DNA of 64,000 bases from the NCBI RefSeq assembly GCF_963676685.1, contig NC_092344.1, positions 100,904,749-100,968,748 of the forward strand, in the 5' to 3' direction. The translations under genes were made by a program, and so were the position numbers. Numbering within the stretch: the stretch's first letter is position 1; each line of letters opens with the position of its first letter. The notes below the pieces were generated by a model, which did not search any database, had not been told where the DNA came from, and saw nothing but the letters and a program-made list of their open reading frames with translations. Below, piece by piece: positions 62,601 to 64,000 of the stretch. Source of the DNA: Mytilus edulis. Its lineage: Eukaryota > Mollusca > Bivalvia > Mytilida > Mytilidae.

Positions 62601-63755
62601 TTTATTAAAATTAAAGCCTGTACTAAATGCTCCTTGTGATTTTAAATAGTAGAACAACTTTCATATTTTATTTAATAAAATTGTCTGTGCAGTGGAATCA
62701 GGATTTTAAAAACTTCATGACATAATAACTACAGCATATTCAATTATGGTCAGACACTATCATGTAACCAAGATTTGTTTATTTATTTAAATAGTACTAC
62801 TTACTTTTGTCTGTCTTGTCGATTAATTGCTACTAAAGATCCACGGTCCCAAATACCATTGAATTGTCCTGCTGTATCTCTGTAAATAAAGAATATATTT
62901 ATGCATGTAAATTTGTTGTTTTCACATCTTGGTTAATTTGTTGTTTTCATATATTGGTTACTTTGTTGTTTTCACATATTTGTTATTCTTTTTTTTTCAC
63001 ATATTGGGTATTTGGTGGGTTTTTTTCCCCATTTGGTTTAATTTATGTAGATTATAAGGTTTTCTGTTTTAATATTGCCAAATATCATCTGAGTTCTGCA
63101 ATGTCATGGAACTACAATCTGTCGATACCTTTAACTTGGCATTGTACAAGGTCATGTTTTTCTCTGACCATTTATGACGTCTCTACACTAAATCCATTGG
63201 ATTTTGGATATGTACGGATTGATAGTTTAGTTTTAGATGCATGATTTTTTAGTTGTTATTGGCTTTGAACTAGCTGACAGATTACTGTGAGTACTCCCAG
63301 ATCTGTTTATTATGTCTTTTTGTTGTCGGGATGTACAAGTACCCGACCACGTCCACTTGTATTTTTTTATAGTTCGTTCTTATGTAAATAAGGCAGTTAG
63401 TTTTCTCGTTTGAATTGTTTTACATTGTCATATGGGGCTTATTGACAAGAAAATACAGCAAACAATCGAGAAAGTAAAATATTTTTACACATAAAACCCA
63501 ATATTAAATCTGATTATGGTGGTAGTTTCCAATCTTTTTTGGACACTTACTAATACAAAACAAGCAAAACTAGAAAACAATTTCATTACATATGGAAGTA
63601 TTTTTCAGTTAGCAGTTGATAGTTCAAAAGAGCCTATAAAGTTGGTATCAGATTCAACAGGATTGCAAAGTGTTATCTTACTTTTTCAACGAGTATACTC
63701 ACCTACTGAACTTGTAAAAATCACAGCAGTATAACATGATCTTTTTGTCCTTGCT
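59629..63755 (-). CDS. TPMT: Thiopurine S-methyltransferase-like enzyme, C-terminal half (5' part beyond window)
   Basis: Five minus-strand exons join in frame: 63755-63703, 62879-62805, 62367-62282, 61243-61199 and 59744-59629 (TAA). They encode IMLYCCDFYKFSR, QFNGIWDRGSLVAINRQDRQ, STLMKSLMAPDCQYLVDTYD, GPPHYVSAEQIQSLYG and EEKHKKWGLDYINERLHVIT. The IWDRG-LVAIN block, the GPP-Y-V segment and the C-terminal E-x-H-K-x-W-G are family marks of TPMT, a cytosolic SAM-dependent methyltransferase that methylates thiols. The N-terminal exons with the SAM-binding loop lie right of the window. The 62282-62367 exon has five further partial copies downstream. The gene could equally be named a TPMT-family methyltransferase, since substrate cannot be read from sequence. 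Confidence 0.88.
60041..60300 (+). repeat. SINE/LINE tail in the last TPMT-like intron
   Basis: 'ataagaagatgtgttatgag' and 'ctctccatccaagtcacaat' match 8373-8462, and the copy continues with 'gcaagctataaagggtccca', parallel to the phrase at 1-160. Confidence 0.6.
60564..60792. mobile_element. TIR element with repeated AATCA-AATAATCA motifs
   Basis: Ends gaggcccctcatgggg and ccccatgagggccctc are inverted complements with one change. Inside, 'taatcacataatca' or 'aatcaaataatca' occurs six times. No coding. Confidence 0.65.
61300..61575 (+). repeat. tRNA-derived SINE-like repeat
   Basis: The head 'tcactagcctgtcaacagtg' and 'gttgtgagttctaac' looks like a tRNA-related region (B-box-like AGTTCTAAC). 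The body 'ggcaggtgcacttgactcca' and 'gttctctccaggcactacag' is a type I recall from bivalve genomes. The ORF at 61374-61583 is repeat-derived. Confidence 0.55.
61861..62367 (-). repeat. Six-copy tandem array of the TPMT-like exon end and its splice donor
   Basis: 'ggccataa' with its surrounding text starts at 61866, 61940, 62026, 62112, 62198 and 62284: spacings of 74, 86, 86, 86 and 86. On the minus strand each unit holds about 68 bases of the exon and the donor CCAG-GTAAGAT. Only the 5'-most copy (62282-62367) has a good acceptor (TTTTACAG). Confidence 0.9.
62900..63025 (+). repeat. Short tandem repeat, about four units of 25-29 bp
   Basis: 'ttgttgttttcacat' plus 'attggtta' recurs with growing divergence in the intron between the two right-hand TPMT-like exons. 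Confidence 0.6.
63030..63440 (+). repeat. Retroelement 3' region, antisense in the TPMT-like intron
   Basis: The stretch 'ggcattgtacaaggtcatgt' to 'gttgtcgggatgtacaagta' and 'ttctcgtttgaattgtttta' looks like the 3' region of the mussel-type element whose tail appears at 1-160 and 21990-22338. The call rests on recall and on the shared 'tctcgtttgaattgtttta' phrase, complementary to 'caattcaaacgagaaa' at 23615. Confidence 0.5.
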
Positions 63756-64000
63756 CTGAAAATATTCATCATTAAATATTTCAATGAATAACTGTGCATG
63801 AATTGTGATGTACACAAACTGTTTAAAACGCTTTTGCCATATGTTGACATAGAATCCATAGTAAATAGTCGTGCCTGTACATATGATAGAAGCACATCAA
63901 TACCTCACATAAAACAAGACCCGAGTTCAGAAAAAATACAGACAAAATGAACAATTAACGAATCCTTTTAACATCAAGTGACTGATGGCAGATGCACTGA

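Overview
This is a eukaryotic nuclear window: AT-rich, intron-containing genes with GT/AG splice sites, long non-coding stretches, and a dense population of short repeats and transposon relics. The gene content (laminin alpha, class I histone deacetylase, hotdog thioesterase, thiopurine methyltransferase-like, KCNE-like) is bilaterian. The style of the dispersed repeats (fragments with the phrase 'attgccaatgagacaact', a bivalve-type SINE tail, elements with internal tandem repeats) points to a bivalve mollusc, most likely a marine mussel of the Mytilus group. The species call rests on recall of such repeats, not on a search.

Layout. (1) 558-12836, + strand: the last nine exons of a laminin alpha chain, from the end of LG2 through LG5 and the stop. 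Its introns hold a palindromic MITE, a Tc1/mariner relic and an antisense gag-like retrotransposon fragment with a 60-bp satellite. (2) 12837-19797: probable 3' UTR and gene-poor repeats. (3) 19798-23132, - strand: a complete three-exon ACOT13/THEM2 acyl-CoA thioesterase. A reverse-transcriptase relic lies in its first-to-third-exon interval region, with repeat tails on both sides. (4) 23133-33721: repeat-rich, no gene recognised, with a 30-bp minisatellite that has been split by a later insertion. (5) 33746-34336, + strand: a single-ORF membrane protein resembling KCNE potassium-channel beta subunits. (6) 34400-41760: repeats, including an 81-bp minisatellite interrupted by two different insertions and two MITEs just upstream of the next gene. 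(7) 42018-52536, + strand: a complete 16-exon HDAC1/2 gene, predicted 519 aa. (8) 52537-59628: a 59-bp satellite, inverted repeat elements and a TIR element with a clear target-site duplication that carries an inserted RT fragment. (9) 59629-63755, - strand: the last five exons of a TPMT-like methyltransferase whose 5' part lies beyond the right edge. One of its exons is present in six tandem partial copies.

The five genes do not form a pathway or operon; they are neighbours in an ordinary animal chromosome segment. The most unusual features are local duplications of exon ends and splice sites (TPMT-like exon, HDAC1 exons 4 and 13), several repeat families that share one architecture (short inverted ends around 160-190-bp internal tandem copies), mobile elements nested inside minisatellite arrays, and the invertebrate KCNE-like gene. 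Exon boundaries were read by eye from splice signals and reading frame; no transcript evidence was available.
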